Origin: Clostridium bowmanii
GTDB lineage: Bacteria > Bacillota > Clostridia > Clostridiales > Clostridiaceae
DNA length: 64,000 nucleotides
Assembly: GCF_018861315.1 (NCBI RefSeq)
Contig: NZ_JAHLDL010000015.1
Span: 1-64,000 of the forward strand
Direction: 5' to 3'
The notes below the pieces were generated by a model. That model saw nothing but the letters and a program-made list of their open reading frames with translations, had not been told where the DNA came from and ran no database searches. The position numbers were made by a program, and so were the translations under genes. This document shows positions 34,095 to 42,849 of this stretch, one piece after another (the stretch's first letter is position 1; each line of letters starts with the position of its first letter).

Positions 34095-34643
34095 ATGAAC
34101 AAAAGTGAAATTATAATTAAAGGGTTACCTGTAAAAACAACTAAGTTAGGCAATGGTGATATTAATTTACTATTTAAAATAGGAACTTATGATAATATGG
34201 AGTCAATTTATAGGGTAATTGTAAAAAAAGATTATTGGAGAGATGCAGTAGTAGGTATGAAGGATGTAAATTACTTTGTGATCAAAGGGGAATTAAAAGC
34301 ATGTGTAAATAGCAAAGGAACACCTTTTATTTCAGTGGAAGCAGCATCAATTAAATTATTCCATTTGTTAAAAGATGAGAATGGACAAATAGATTTAAAT
34401 GCTGATATGCCAACAGGAACTGATGAAATAATGGATATTGCAAAGCTAGTAAATGAAAATGAAGATTTGTCGATAAAACGTTCAAAGAACAAAGCTATAA
34501 ATTATATGAAAAATAATAATAAATTTAGCACACCTATAGTTGTTAAAAAAGGTAGCCTTATAATAGTGTCAGGATATGACCAATATGCTGCAGCACAAGA
34601 ACTTGGAATAAATAATGTGCCAGTTTCTTATGAAGAAAATTAA
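34095..34643 (+). CDS. Hypothetical protein: OB-like N-domain + ParB/sulfiredoxin-like C-domain
   Basis: The 182-residue protein has an N-terminal beta-rich half (INLLFKIGTYD to GTPFISVEAASIKLF) that looks like a single-stranded-DNA-binding OB fold, and a C-terminal half with FSTPIVVKKGSLIIVSGYDQ and YAAAQELGINNVPV, the pattern of the ParB N-terminal/sulfiredoxin domain (here SGYDQY replaces the usual DGHHR-type motif). AAAGGAG precedes ATG 34095. Without HTH or CTPase hallmarks it is not a chromosome-partition ParB. Function unknown. Confidence 0.6.
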   Translation: MNKSEIIIKGLPVKTTKLGNGDINLLFKIGTYDNMESIYRVIVKKDYWRDAVVGMKDVNYFVIKGELKACVNSKGTPFISVEAASIKLFHLLKDENGQIDLNADMPTGTDEIMDIAKLVNENEDLSIKRSKNKAINYMKNNNKFSTPIVVKKGSLIIVSGYDQYAAAQELGINNVPVSYEEN

Positions 34644-34794
34644 TAAGGAGCACTATGATTTCAATATAATGGTGTGAGGTATTTATAATCAAACTTTATA
34701 GAAATAGTTAACAAAGGAGAAGCACGAGCTCCTCCTTTACTAAATATTTATTCTATATAAGTTAAGAGATATTCAGAGAAAACAAGCAAGTATA

Positions 34795-35129
34795 ATGTTA
34801 ATTGAGATAATCAATAGAAAACTTAAATATTATGGAATGGAAATATTGAAAATTAACACTCAAAAGGTTAAAGCATCCCAATATAGTCATTTCACAGGCG
34901 AATATAATAAAAAAGAATTAAAAGATAGATGGAATAATCTATTCAAATTCAAAGGGATTGTTATTCTGCTTTCCTTATTATGAATGTGGAAAATGATTTA
35001 GAATTAATTAATAGGGAGTTATGCAATAAAACTTATGATAATTTTAAGACATTGCATGATTTTGAGATTAATAGATTAAAAGAAATGAAAATAAGTGGAA
35101 TTAATTTAATATCAAGTATTGGGATTTAA
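34795..35129 (+). pseudogene. TnpB-like (IS200/IS605-group) transposase C-terminal remnant
   Basis: Two frames, 34795-34983 and 34980-35129, together give the tail of an IS605-group transposase-like protein: LKYYGMEILKINTQKVKASQ, HFTGEYNKKELKDRWNN, and, after a short deletion and frame change, LCNKTYDNFKTLHDFEINRL and ISSIGI. The N-terminal majority is missing. A hairpin typical of element ends follows at 35310-35329. The 180 bases between them, where a guide-RNA-like region would lie in an intact TnpB element, have no coding sequence. The gap from 34644 to 34794 shows nothing I recognise. Confidence 0.55.
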
Positions 35130-35309
35130 GTAAGTAAATACGGTTTTGAAGTGAGCCGTTATGCTATCGTTAATGGGTACGGAGGTATCTTTGGTAGTAA
35201 AATTCTTAGGGGAAATAATTAGTGCTAGCGTGTTGTAGGTATAAGCATTTAGAAATAATGTAAGTCTTTTAGTGAGAGCATTAAAGAAAGTTATTTAGTA
35301 CTTAAGAAC

Positions 35310-35329
35310 CCCATGCATTTATGCGTGGG
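35310..35329 (+). mobile_element. IS200/IS605-like end hairpin
   Basis: CCCATGCAT-TT-ATGCGTGGG forms a compact hairpin, 180 bases beyond the TnpB-like remnant, as at the right end of IS200/IS605-group elements. It resembles the outer GCCAC/GTGGC hairpin at 140-177 in kind, not in sequence detail. Confidence 0.5.
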
Positions 35330-35445
35330 AGTTTCAGAACTAGTAAGGTAAATATGTTTGAATATAGTAAGCAAAAAGGCTATAATATATTGAGCACAAA
35401 ATATTGTTTATTTTATAAATTTTTATAAATGTTTGGAGGTAACAA

Positions 35446-37092
35446 ATGATTTGCAACAGCTGTAAAAATGAATTTACAAATATTGATGGATTAAAATTTT
35501 GCCCCTATTGCGGATGGGAAATTCAAGACAACATTGATTTGGAAGCTGAACAGATTCCTGATAAAATTAATAATGAACAAAGGGAAAATATAGTTGATGC
35601 TGGCACAGTGGGAAAAAAGAGTGATACTTTAGCCATGCCTGCAATAACAGAAGAAGATATAAACAAGTTTAACAAAGGTAAGTTTTTTAGTTCTCTAAAA
35701 AAACCTTTTGTGAACATTAAAGGAAGCAGGGAAAAATTTTTTACTTCTTTTAAAAAACCAGTTATGAATCTGAAAGTACTTATACCTATAATAGCATTGT
35801 TAGTTGTTATTGCAGGAGGGGTGTTTGCATACTCATTACTTATTGTTAAGCCTGTAGATGAAGTTAGAATAAAAGCAGACTTGATAGGTAAAGTAATAAC
35901 TCTTCCTAAAGGGACAAGCATAAAAATAAGTGAAGATTACATGAAAAGTTTTACTATAAGCAGCAGGAATACGGATAAGCATAAGGATGAGATAAAAGTA
36001 GCATTAACATTGAATAATGGCGCTATTGAGGCGAAGACCTTAGTTTCAATAGTATATACATCTGAAGGTAATAATCAATGGAAAGTTAGTGATGAAATTG
36101 GGCTTGAGGGGGTCACTGCGATAAAACCAGTAGTTGGGATGGATGAAAAGAAGTTTCTTACTGGATTAAAGAAATTGAATATAAATATTTCAGATACACC
36201 AGTAACCTTAGGCGGACAAGATGTTAAAAAGCTTGGTATTAGTTCGAGAACACCGGACTTAAAAAATGGGAAAGAAGAAATCATAGTTCAAGCTTCCATA
36301 GATAGCGGACTTCTTGCTGCCAATGGTAAAATAAAGTGTAAGCTTGTTTTTGAAAATGAAATTTGGACCCTTGCGAGTATTGTAGAAAATAGCAATGAAG
36401 ATTTTAAATTAATAATATCACCAACTTTTTCTAATGAAAAAGTTATTGAACCTATAAAAAAACGAGGATTTGAAGAAACACTATCTTATTCAGGTTTTTT
36501 CGGAGGCAAAGGATTTACCGTAAAGGATAGCTTTACCAATAGTATTGTGGTATCCGGAAAAGAGTTTGATGCGCAAACGGGAACATTAAATGTTACTGCT
36601 AAGAGAGAAAATGCAGCCGGAGAATTAAACTTAGGATTATCGACTTATTATACTTTTTCAATATCTTTAAGTAAGATATCCTTAATAGATGGCTCAAAAA
36701 CTACCATTGATAGTGGAAAAATAAATAATGTGCCTGATTCAGTGATAAAATCCACTATATCTAACGGCGAAATAGAAGGAAGCAATTTGCTTTTTTGGTG
36801 GTCCAATAATCATAAAATAACACCTGAAGAGTTGAATACCTATAAGACTAAGGAGACGTTATCTAAGAAAGGTTTTGAAAATATAAAATATGTTTATGGA
36901 AGTATTACTTATCTAGATGTTAAAAAGGATAAGAAGGACAAAACAGACAAAGTAGACAAAACAGTTTCTTTTGTAGCAGTATATTTCCTTGTTTATGACG
37001 ATGCTAAGGGATATAATTGGAAATTAGATAAATTAGTTGGTGAAGATTCACCAAATTACAAGGACTACAGTAAGATATCGGAAAATCAATAA
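35446..37092 (+). CDS. Zinc-ribbon membrane protein with tandem extracellular modules
   Basis: The 548-residue protein starts with a zinc ribbon (Cys3, Cys6, Cys19, Cys22 in ICNSCK and FCPYCGW), then a linker of about 85 residues containing the repeated phrases SSLKKPFVN and TSFKKPVMN, one membrane helix at about 108-132, and a large outer region. There, ITLPKGTSIKISEDYMKSFT and VTLGGQDVKKLGISSRTPD begin two similar modules of about 75 residues. The topology is like TcaA-type envelope proteins. GGAGG precedes ATG 35446. Role unknown; cell-envelope sensing is plausible. Confidence 0.75.
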   Translation: MICNSCKNEFTNIDGLKFCPYCGWEIQDNIDLEAEQIPDKINNEQRENIVDAGTVGKKSDTLAMPAITEEDINKFNKGKFFSSLKKPFVNIKGSREKFFTSFKKPVMNLKVLIPIIALLVVIAGGVFAYSLLIVKPVDEVRIKADLIGKVITLPKGTSIKISEDYMKSFTISSRNTDKHKDEIKVALTLNNGAIEAKTLVSIVYTSEGNNQWKVSDEIGLEGVTAIKPVVGMDEKKFLTGLKKLNINISDTPVTLGGQDVKKLGISSRTPDLKNGKEEIIVQASIDSGLLAANGKIKCKLVFENEIWTLASIVENSNEDFKLIISPTFSNEKVIEPIKKRGFEETLSYSGFFGGKGFTVKDSFTNSIVVSGKEFDAQTGTLNVTAKRENAAGELNLGLSTYYTFSISLSKISLIDGSKTTIDSGKINNVPDSVIKSTISNGEIEGSNLLFWWSNNHKITPEELNTYKTKETLSKKGFENIKYVYGSITYLDVKKDKKDKTDKVDKTVSFVAVYFLVYDDAKGYNWKLDKLVGEDSPNYKDYSKISENQ

Positions 37093-37107
37093 AACTTAGG
37101 GTTTCTT

Positions 37108-37155
37108 ATATAATAAATGCCGGCTAAGGTTAATCTCAGCCGGCATTTATTATAT
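37108..37155. terminator. 18-bp perfect hairpin terminator
   Basis: ATATAATAAATGCCGGCT (37108-37125) pairs fully with 37138-37155. It separates the zinc-ribbon gene from the ATPase gene. Confidence 0.75.
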
Positions 37156-37203
37156 GTTTTAGTAATTAACATTTGCTTAATAAAGAGATAAAAGGAGATT
37201 TAT

Positions 37204-38904
37204 ATGAAGAATTCACAAACATTAAAAACAGATTTAGACAGGATTGAAGGAAAAAGCTATAGGCTTTACAAAGATTTAGAGGGGCAATATGATTTTGGAA
37301 CTCATACACTTAGCATAGATCATGTCCAAGGTGATCCGTTTGCATCACCATCAAGAATTAGAGTAATAATAAATCAAAATATTGCAAAATTCCCAAAGAA
37401 AATTTTTGATAATAAGAACAAAAATATTGCTGTAGCAGATTACTTAACAAGAGAATTTTATTCTAATATAAATAAGTGTGCTGAAAGAGGCTCTGGATCT
37501 GGGAAGAGTGGACTCATAGCTATAAGTAAATGTCCACAGGAAATATTAAAAAGAACTTCAATAATTATAAATGAAGATAAAATAGAAGCAAGGTTTTATG
37601 TGGGGTTTCCAGCTAGAGGAAGAAGTGTTTTATCAAAGGAGCTTGAGAAAATTTTATATAAAATCATACCTGGCATCATAGAGAAAACTTTACTATATAA
37701 AAATATTAATAGTCACAAATTAATGAGCAGAGTAAAGGTTGTAGAAGACCAGGAGAGTATAAGAAGTGAATTATCTAATAGAGGACTAGTTGCATTTGTA
37801 GCTAATGGGTCAATACTTCCTAGAGAAAGTGGTGTATCTTCAAAAGTATTAATAGAGGGCAAGGTATTTGTTTCACCAAAGGAATTAGAAGTGGAGTTTA
37901 ATACTGAGAGTCACGGCACAATCTGTGGTATGGGAATAAAAAAAGGTATAACACTTATAGTTGGTGGAGGATATCATGGTAAATCTACATTATTAAAAGC
38001 GCTAGAGCTTGGAGTTTATAATCATATTGAAGGTGATGGTAGGGAGTTTGTTATAACAGATGAATCTGCTTTGAAAGTAAGAGCAGAAGACAGTAGATGT
38101 ATAACTAAAACAGATATATCGCTATTTATAAGTAATATGCCGGGTGGAAAGGATACTGTAGAGTTCTCTACAGAAAACGCAAGTGGGAGTACATCACAGG
38201 CGGCGAGTATCATTGAGGGAATAGAAAGTGGAGCTAAGGTGTTTTTAATAGATGAAGATACATCCGCCACTAATTTTATGATGAGGGACGATTTAATGCA
38301 AAAATTAGTTTGCACAGAAAAAGAGCCAATCACACCCTTTATTGAAATAGCGAAGTCGCTATATGAGCAAAAGAGTATTTCAACAATAATAGTAGTAGGA
38401 AGCTGTGGAGATTTTTTTGATATAGCAGATTCTGTAATACAAATGGATAATTATATGGCTGTGGATGTGACAGAAAAAGCTAAAAAGCTAAGCCTTGGTC
38501 ATATTATAAAAAGAATAATGGATAGAAACGTAAAAATAGATATTGCTTTTAATAGGCGAGTTAAGGCTGGGACTATTGCTCTTGGGGAAAAAGGAATTAA
38601 AATTAAAACTATAGGAATAGACACTATAAATATAAACAAAGAGGATATAAATTTGAGAGGTGTGGAGCAAATAGTTGATAATGAACAATTAAATGCTATC
38701 GGATCAATTATGAAATGGGCAGAGAGTAATATTATGAATAAGGATCTAGGTTTTGAGACTATGGTGGATAATATAATTTGTGAAATAGACAAAAATGGGT
38801 TGATATCTTTGGATAAATCAAAAGGTGGGAGTGGGAGTTTAGCTATGCCAAGAAAGCAAGAAATAATGGCAGCTTACAATAGATACAGAAACTTAAAAAT
38901 ATAA
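37204..38904 (+). CDS. ABC-class predicted ATPase (COG3044/PF09818)
   Basis: This 566-residue soluble ATPase matches the family called ATPase of the ABC class: DFGTHTLSIDHVQGDPFASP near residue 30, SGKSGLIAISK, then Walker A IVGGGYHGKSTLL near residue 260, a signature-like SGSTSQAASI and Walker B VFLIDEDTSATNFM near residue 345. It has no membrane partner. The family is widespread in clostridia and its role is unknown; RNA or nucleotide metabolism has been suggested by context elsewhere. AAAGGAG precedes ATG 37204. It is monocistronic. Confidence 0.85.
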   Translation: MKNSQTLKTDLDRIEGKSYRLYKDLEGQYDFGTHTLSIDHVQGDPFASPSRIRVIINQNIAKFPKKIFDNKNKNIAVADYLTREFYSNINKCAERGSGSGKSGLIAISKCPQEILKRTSIIINEDKIEARFYVGFPARGRSVLSKELEKILYKIIPGIIEKTLLYKNINSHKLMSRVKVVEDQESIRSELSNRGLVAFVANGSILPRESGVSSKVLIEGKVFVSPKELEVEFNTESHGTICGMGIKKGITLIVGGGYHGKSTLLKALELGVYNHIEGDGREFVITDESALKVRAEDSRCITKTDISLFISNMPGGKDTVEFSTENASGSTSQAASIIEGIESGAKVFLIDEDTSATNFMMRDDLMQKLVCTEKEPITPFIEIAKSLYEQKSISTIIVVGSCGDFFDIADSVIQMDNYMAVDVTEKAKKLSLGHIIKRIMDRNVKIDIAFNRRVKAGTIALGEKGIKIKTIGIDTININKEDINLRGVEQIVDNEQLNAIGSIMKWAESNIMNKDLGFETMVDNIICEIDKNGLISLDKSKGGSGSLAMPRKQEIMAAYNRYRNLKI

Positions 38905-39102
38905 TATTCATGTAGCTAAGTGTTTTTTTTGAAGAGGTATTAAATAAAGAATAAATAGTTAAACTAATGTTATGTATAGGATCAGGATGAAATAAGTATT
39001 ACCCATGATTAGGAAATAAGAAATAATAGCGCCCTATGTTAGGTACAGAAATTTTAAAATACAATTATCTAAGGAGTATAGATAAGAGAGGTGAAATCTA
39101 AT

Positions 39103-40483
39103 ATGGCATTATTTAACAGCAAAAACAGAGATGATGACGGTAAGAATCTTTATACTAATTCAATAGCCCAGGCTCAGCTTCCAAAAGACGAGCTACCTGA
39201 TAAAATTTCCGACCCTGGAGTGATTCGTCAACTGATTCATGATGAACTATTTATGGACGGAAATGCTCGTCAAAACCTAGCAACTTTTTGCACTACATAC
39301 ATTGAAAATGAAGTTCGTAGTCTTATAGATTTGTCAATTAATAAAAATATGATAGATAAGGATGAATACCCACAAACTGCTGAAATTGAACATAGATGTG
39401 TGAATATATTGGCAAATCTTTGGCATTCACCTGGAAAATTAGATACCATTGGGTGTTCCACAGTTGGATCTAGTGAAGCGGGCATGCTTGGCCGGCCTAG
39501 CACTTAAATGGAAGTGGCGAAAACGTCGCGAAGCTGAGGGTAAACCTACCAATAATCCTAACATCGTATGTGGTCCTGTACAAATATGTTGGCATAAATT
39601 TGCACGTTATTTTGATGTTGAAATAAGAGAAGTCCCACTAATGCCAGGCGAGCTCGGTATGAAACCGAACCAACTAGTGCAGTACTGCGATGAGAACACA
39701 ATTGGAGTAGTAGCAACTTTAGGTAGCACATTTACCTGTATCTATGAACCAGTGCAGGAGCTGGCTAAAGCCTTAGATGCAATTGAGAAAGAAACAAGTT
39801 ATGATATTCCAATTCATGTAGATGGCGCTAGCGGAGCATTCATTGCACTATTTATACAGAAAAATGTTAAATGGGACTTTTGTATTTCTAGGGTCAAATC
39901 TATTAATGCCTCCGGTCATAAATTTGGAATGTAACCACTTGGTGTTGGTTGGATTATTTGGAGAACTTTGGATGATTTGCCTGAGAAATTAATCTTTAAT
40001 GTAGATTATTTAGGAGGACAAATGACAACATTTGCACTGGATTTTTCACGACCAGCGGGTCAAATTATATCTCAGTATTACAAGTTTTTGCAATTAGGTA
40101 ATGAGGGCTACACTGCAATTAACAATGCTTGTGCCGACACTGCGCAGTATTTGGGGGAAGAGCTTGGAAAAATAGACTTATTTGATATATTATATGATGG
40201 GCATGGTGGTATACCAGCAGTTTGTTACTCCCTAAAGGATGAAGCTGGAGCAGGGTTTTCACTTTATGAACTTTCTGATTGGTTAAGAATGCATGGTTGG
40301 CAAATTGCATCCTATCCACTCCCAAGCAATCGCCAGAATTTAACCGTACAACGTATATTAATTCGTCATGTTGTTAGTCGTGATATGATATTTTTATTCC
40401 TTCGTGATTTAAAAAAGGAATTGGAGTATTTAAAGAAGAACCCATTATTAGTTCATTCTAATGAAGTTAGTTTTCATCAATAA
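39103..40483 (+). pseudogene. gadB: Glutamate decarboxylase, disrupted
   Basis: Three frame segments give a near full-length PLP-dependent glutamate decarboxylase of about 460 residues: the N-terminal [27 protein letters not shown], then [43 protein letters not shown] and the lysine site SGHKFG, then VDYLGGQMTTFALDFSR to the end. An extra C in GGCCGGCC near 39491 shifts the frame (GGCGGCC would restore MLGGLALKW), and a TAA at 39932-39934 follows SGHKFGM. Acid resistance by GABA production is therefore probably lost. No gadC antiporter is adjacent. Start ATG 39103 follows GAGAGGTG. Confidence 0.85.
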
Positions 40484-40486
40484 ATA

Positions 40487-40529
40487 AAAACTCCAAGCTC
40501 TTAGGTTACTTCTAAGAGCTTGGAGTTTT
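40487..40529. terminator. Strong hairpin after gadB remnant
   Basis: AAAACTCCAAGCTCTTAG pairs perfectly with 40512-40529 around GTTACTT, with an embedded T-run. Confidence 0.8.
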
Positions 40530-40648
40530 CTAATTTTTGAAATTTATTTCAATAGCAAGTAAAGTAAATATAAATTTGAGGTGAAATGATATGGATAAAT
40601 ATACAAGAGAAGAATTTATATGGTAATTATTGGTTTTGTACTATAAAA

Positions 40649-41767
40649 TTAATAATCTCCTCTTCCAGTTTTATCAATTTTAACCTTCACATTAACTTCT
40701 ATTTTTGAATCACATACTATAGAATTCCAATCTACCCCCGTTTGTCTACCATTTTTAGCTGCTGCAACTTGACCTAGATCTAAACAATCAATTTTATATT
40801 GGCTTCTCATTTTCGTTATAAAACTATCACATTCTTTTTTAACCTTTTGAGCCATATCTCTGTTAAATTCATCATTTTTTTCAGAACTACTTCGTAAATT
40901 TTTATAAAGTGTATTTTCTATTATATCGCCATCTAAATCAATATTTATAGTAAAATTATATTTATCCCCTTTTTTAGTGCAAGAAATTTTTCTCTTAGAA
41001 GTAGCATAATAGTTAATATAATCTTTTGCATTCTTTTGTATTGTAAGGATGCCTCTAACATTATTCTCTTTTATTATATTAAATGTTTTAAGCTCATCTG
41101 TATTAATTTTTGTAATCATTTTATCTTTTTTAAATAGTGCCATTCCAGTAATTTCAATTCCTTTATCTACTATTTCAATGTAAGGCAGTGTAATGTTACG
41201 TCCCTCACTATCAACAGCAAAAAACACATCTATTATTTTATAATTATCCGAAAAAAAGTTATAGTATTTGGAGTTCTTAATTAATCCCGCTATAAAATCT
41301 CCAGAGCTTGGATATCCTTTTATATTCATGTTGAGTATGTCTGCTGCCTTATCTTTAGATACTACCATATATGCAGTGTCATTTAAATATGGATTTCGAA
41401 ATAAAATATCTATCATATTCCTAATACCAAATACTGCGGCCTCTTCACTCTCAACAACTAATTTTTCAGAACCTAATATGCTTTCTTTATCATCAATTAA
41501 TTGCCTAACCTGCCTAGTTTGGCCAAGATTTGCGGCAGTGGACTTTATTACATCACTTTCTATTTTTTCTTGAGGCCCAAATAAATACACTGAGAATAAT
41601 GTAGTATAATTTACAATATCGCTCTTTATATCAATGTCTTGGCCTATTGCAGAAATAATATTCAATTGTTCAATTGGTTGCTGCTGTCTTAACCCGGAGG
41701 AGAAAAAAATAGCAATTGCACTACATATTAAAATTGGGATTACATATTTTTTTTTGTTATTCTTCAT
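40649..41767 (-). CDS. gerAC: Ger(x)C-family spore germination protein
   Basis: The 372-residue protein is the C subunit of a GerA-type nutrient germinant receptor. It has an N-terminal hydrophobic segment, the N-domain beginning LNIISAIGQDIDIK and the C-terminal domain with the long helix before KIDCLDLGQ. C subunits normally carry a lipobox (LTGCW) for lipid anchoring, but here the equivalent reads FFSSGLRQQQ with no cysteine. ATG 41767 overlaps the preceding stop by four bases (ATGA). Last gene of the operon. Confidence 0.85.
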   Translation of the reverse strand: MKNNKKKYVIPILICSAIAIFFSSGLRQQQPIEQLNIISAIGQDIDIKSDIVNYTTLFSVYLFGPQEKIESDVIKSTAANLGQTRQVRQLIDDKESILGSEKLVVESEEAAVFGIRNMIDILFRNPYLNDTAYMVVSKDKAADILNMNIKGYPSSGDFIAGLIKNSKYYNFFSDNYKIIDVFFAVDSEGRNITLPYIEIVDKGIEITGMALFKKDKMITKINTDELKTFNIIKENNVRGILTIQKNAKDYINYYATSKRKISCTKKGDKYNFTINIDLDGDIIENTLYKNLRSSSEKNDEFNRDMAQKVKKECDSFITKMRSQYKIDCLDLGQVAAAKNGRQTGVDWNSIVCDSKIEVNVKVKIDKTGRGDY

Positions 41768-42849
41768 TTTAATTGTCCTTTTTTAACATAAATTATTAGC
41801 GTTATTATTGTCACATAAGCTACATTGAATAATACATATTTAGGAGTTATAAAGTTTAGAAAACTTGTTGCTGTTGAAAGATTACTATATTTCAGGGATA
41901 AATAAAATATTAACGGATAAATAATATAAACAATTTTTTTTATTTCGGTTTTTTTAAAAAAGTCCTTTAAAATGAAAGCTGTTGCAAAGTAGTTATTAGC
42001 TATTGTTTTGCAAATAATAAGAGCCCATATAACAACAAACACAAACTTAAAATTGCTAATAGTAGGTATTCTTACGGTTTTAGCTACCATATTTACAGAC
42101 CATAACATCTTGGGAATAATATCTATTCCCACATAATAAATCGTAATAAATGTAATCCAAGCATAAATTATTGCTGTTATTAGAACTCCTTTTATTGATG
42201 CTTTCATAACTTTTGTCTTGTCAGTTATAAATGGATAGATTAAAAATATAATTTCAATTCCTCCAAAAGCAAAAGCCGAGTATTGGCTTGCCTTTACTAT
42301 ATTTAAAACTCCACTACCTAGTATTGGAAATATATTTAAATAGTTTCCTTGGAACAACGCAGCACATAAAATTATAGATAAAAGAATAGTAAGTATAAAC
42401 ATTAACTGATTGACTCTTGCTAAAATCTTTAATCCTTTTGTTGCCGTATATGCAGCCAACGCTAGTATGACTATTAATATTTTTTGTAAACTTAAAAAAC
42501 TCACTATTAAAGTCCACTTTATTAGACTAACTTGAAAAGCTATGGATGTAGTAAATAATACAAAATACAATAAAAAAATAATATTTAAAATATTTCCAAT
42601 AAATTTTCCAAAACATATCTTGCTTAAGACTAAGATGTTTTTTTTGGGATGTATTTTGCATAAAATTGAAGCAATAATAACCATGTATAATGGGTATACG
42701 GCTCCAATAAATGCCGATATCCACGCATCCTGTTTTGCGACAACTACTAGATCATTAGGTAATGATAATATTCCAACACCAATCATAGATCCAATAAGCA
42801 GAAAAGTAAACTCACCTGGAGATATATCATTACTTCCTACTTTTTTCAT
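41764..42849 (-). CDS. gerAB: GerAB-type germination permease
   Basis: The 361-residue integral membrane protein is the B subunit of a germinant receptor, of the APC amino-acid permease superfamily. It has about ten helices, with ISPGEFTFLLIGSMIGVGILSLP at the start and SAFAFGGIEIIFLIYPF in the middle. B subunits bind the nutrient germinant. ATG 42849 has GGAGG seven bases upstream, and it overlaps the A-subunit gene by 20 bases; the TTG at 42864 would overlap the ribosome site. Confidence 0.88.
   Translation of the reverse strand: MKKVGSNDISPGEFTFLLIGSMIGVGILSLPNDLVVVAKQDAWISAFIGAVYPLYMVIIASILCKIHPKKNILVLSKICFGKFIGNILNIIFLLYFVLFTTSIAFQVSLIKWTLIVSFLSLQKILIVILALAAYTATKGLKILARVNQLMFILTILLSIILCAALFQGNYLNIFPILGSGVLNIVKASQYSAFAFGGIEIIFLIYPFITDKTKVMKASIKGVLITAIIYAWITFITIYYVGIDIIPKMLWSVNMVAKTVRIPTISNFKFVFVVIWALIICKTIANNYFATAFILKDFFKKTEIKKIVYIIYPLIFYLSLKYSNLSTATSFLNFITPKYVLFNVAYVTIITLIIYVKKGQLK

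Noticed and set aside
40591-40626. 11-codon frame MDKYTREEFIW after gadB
   Set aside because: Good GAGGTG site but far too short; probably the stump of a deleted gene.
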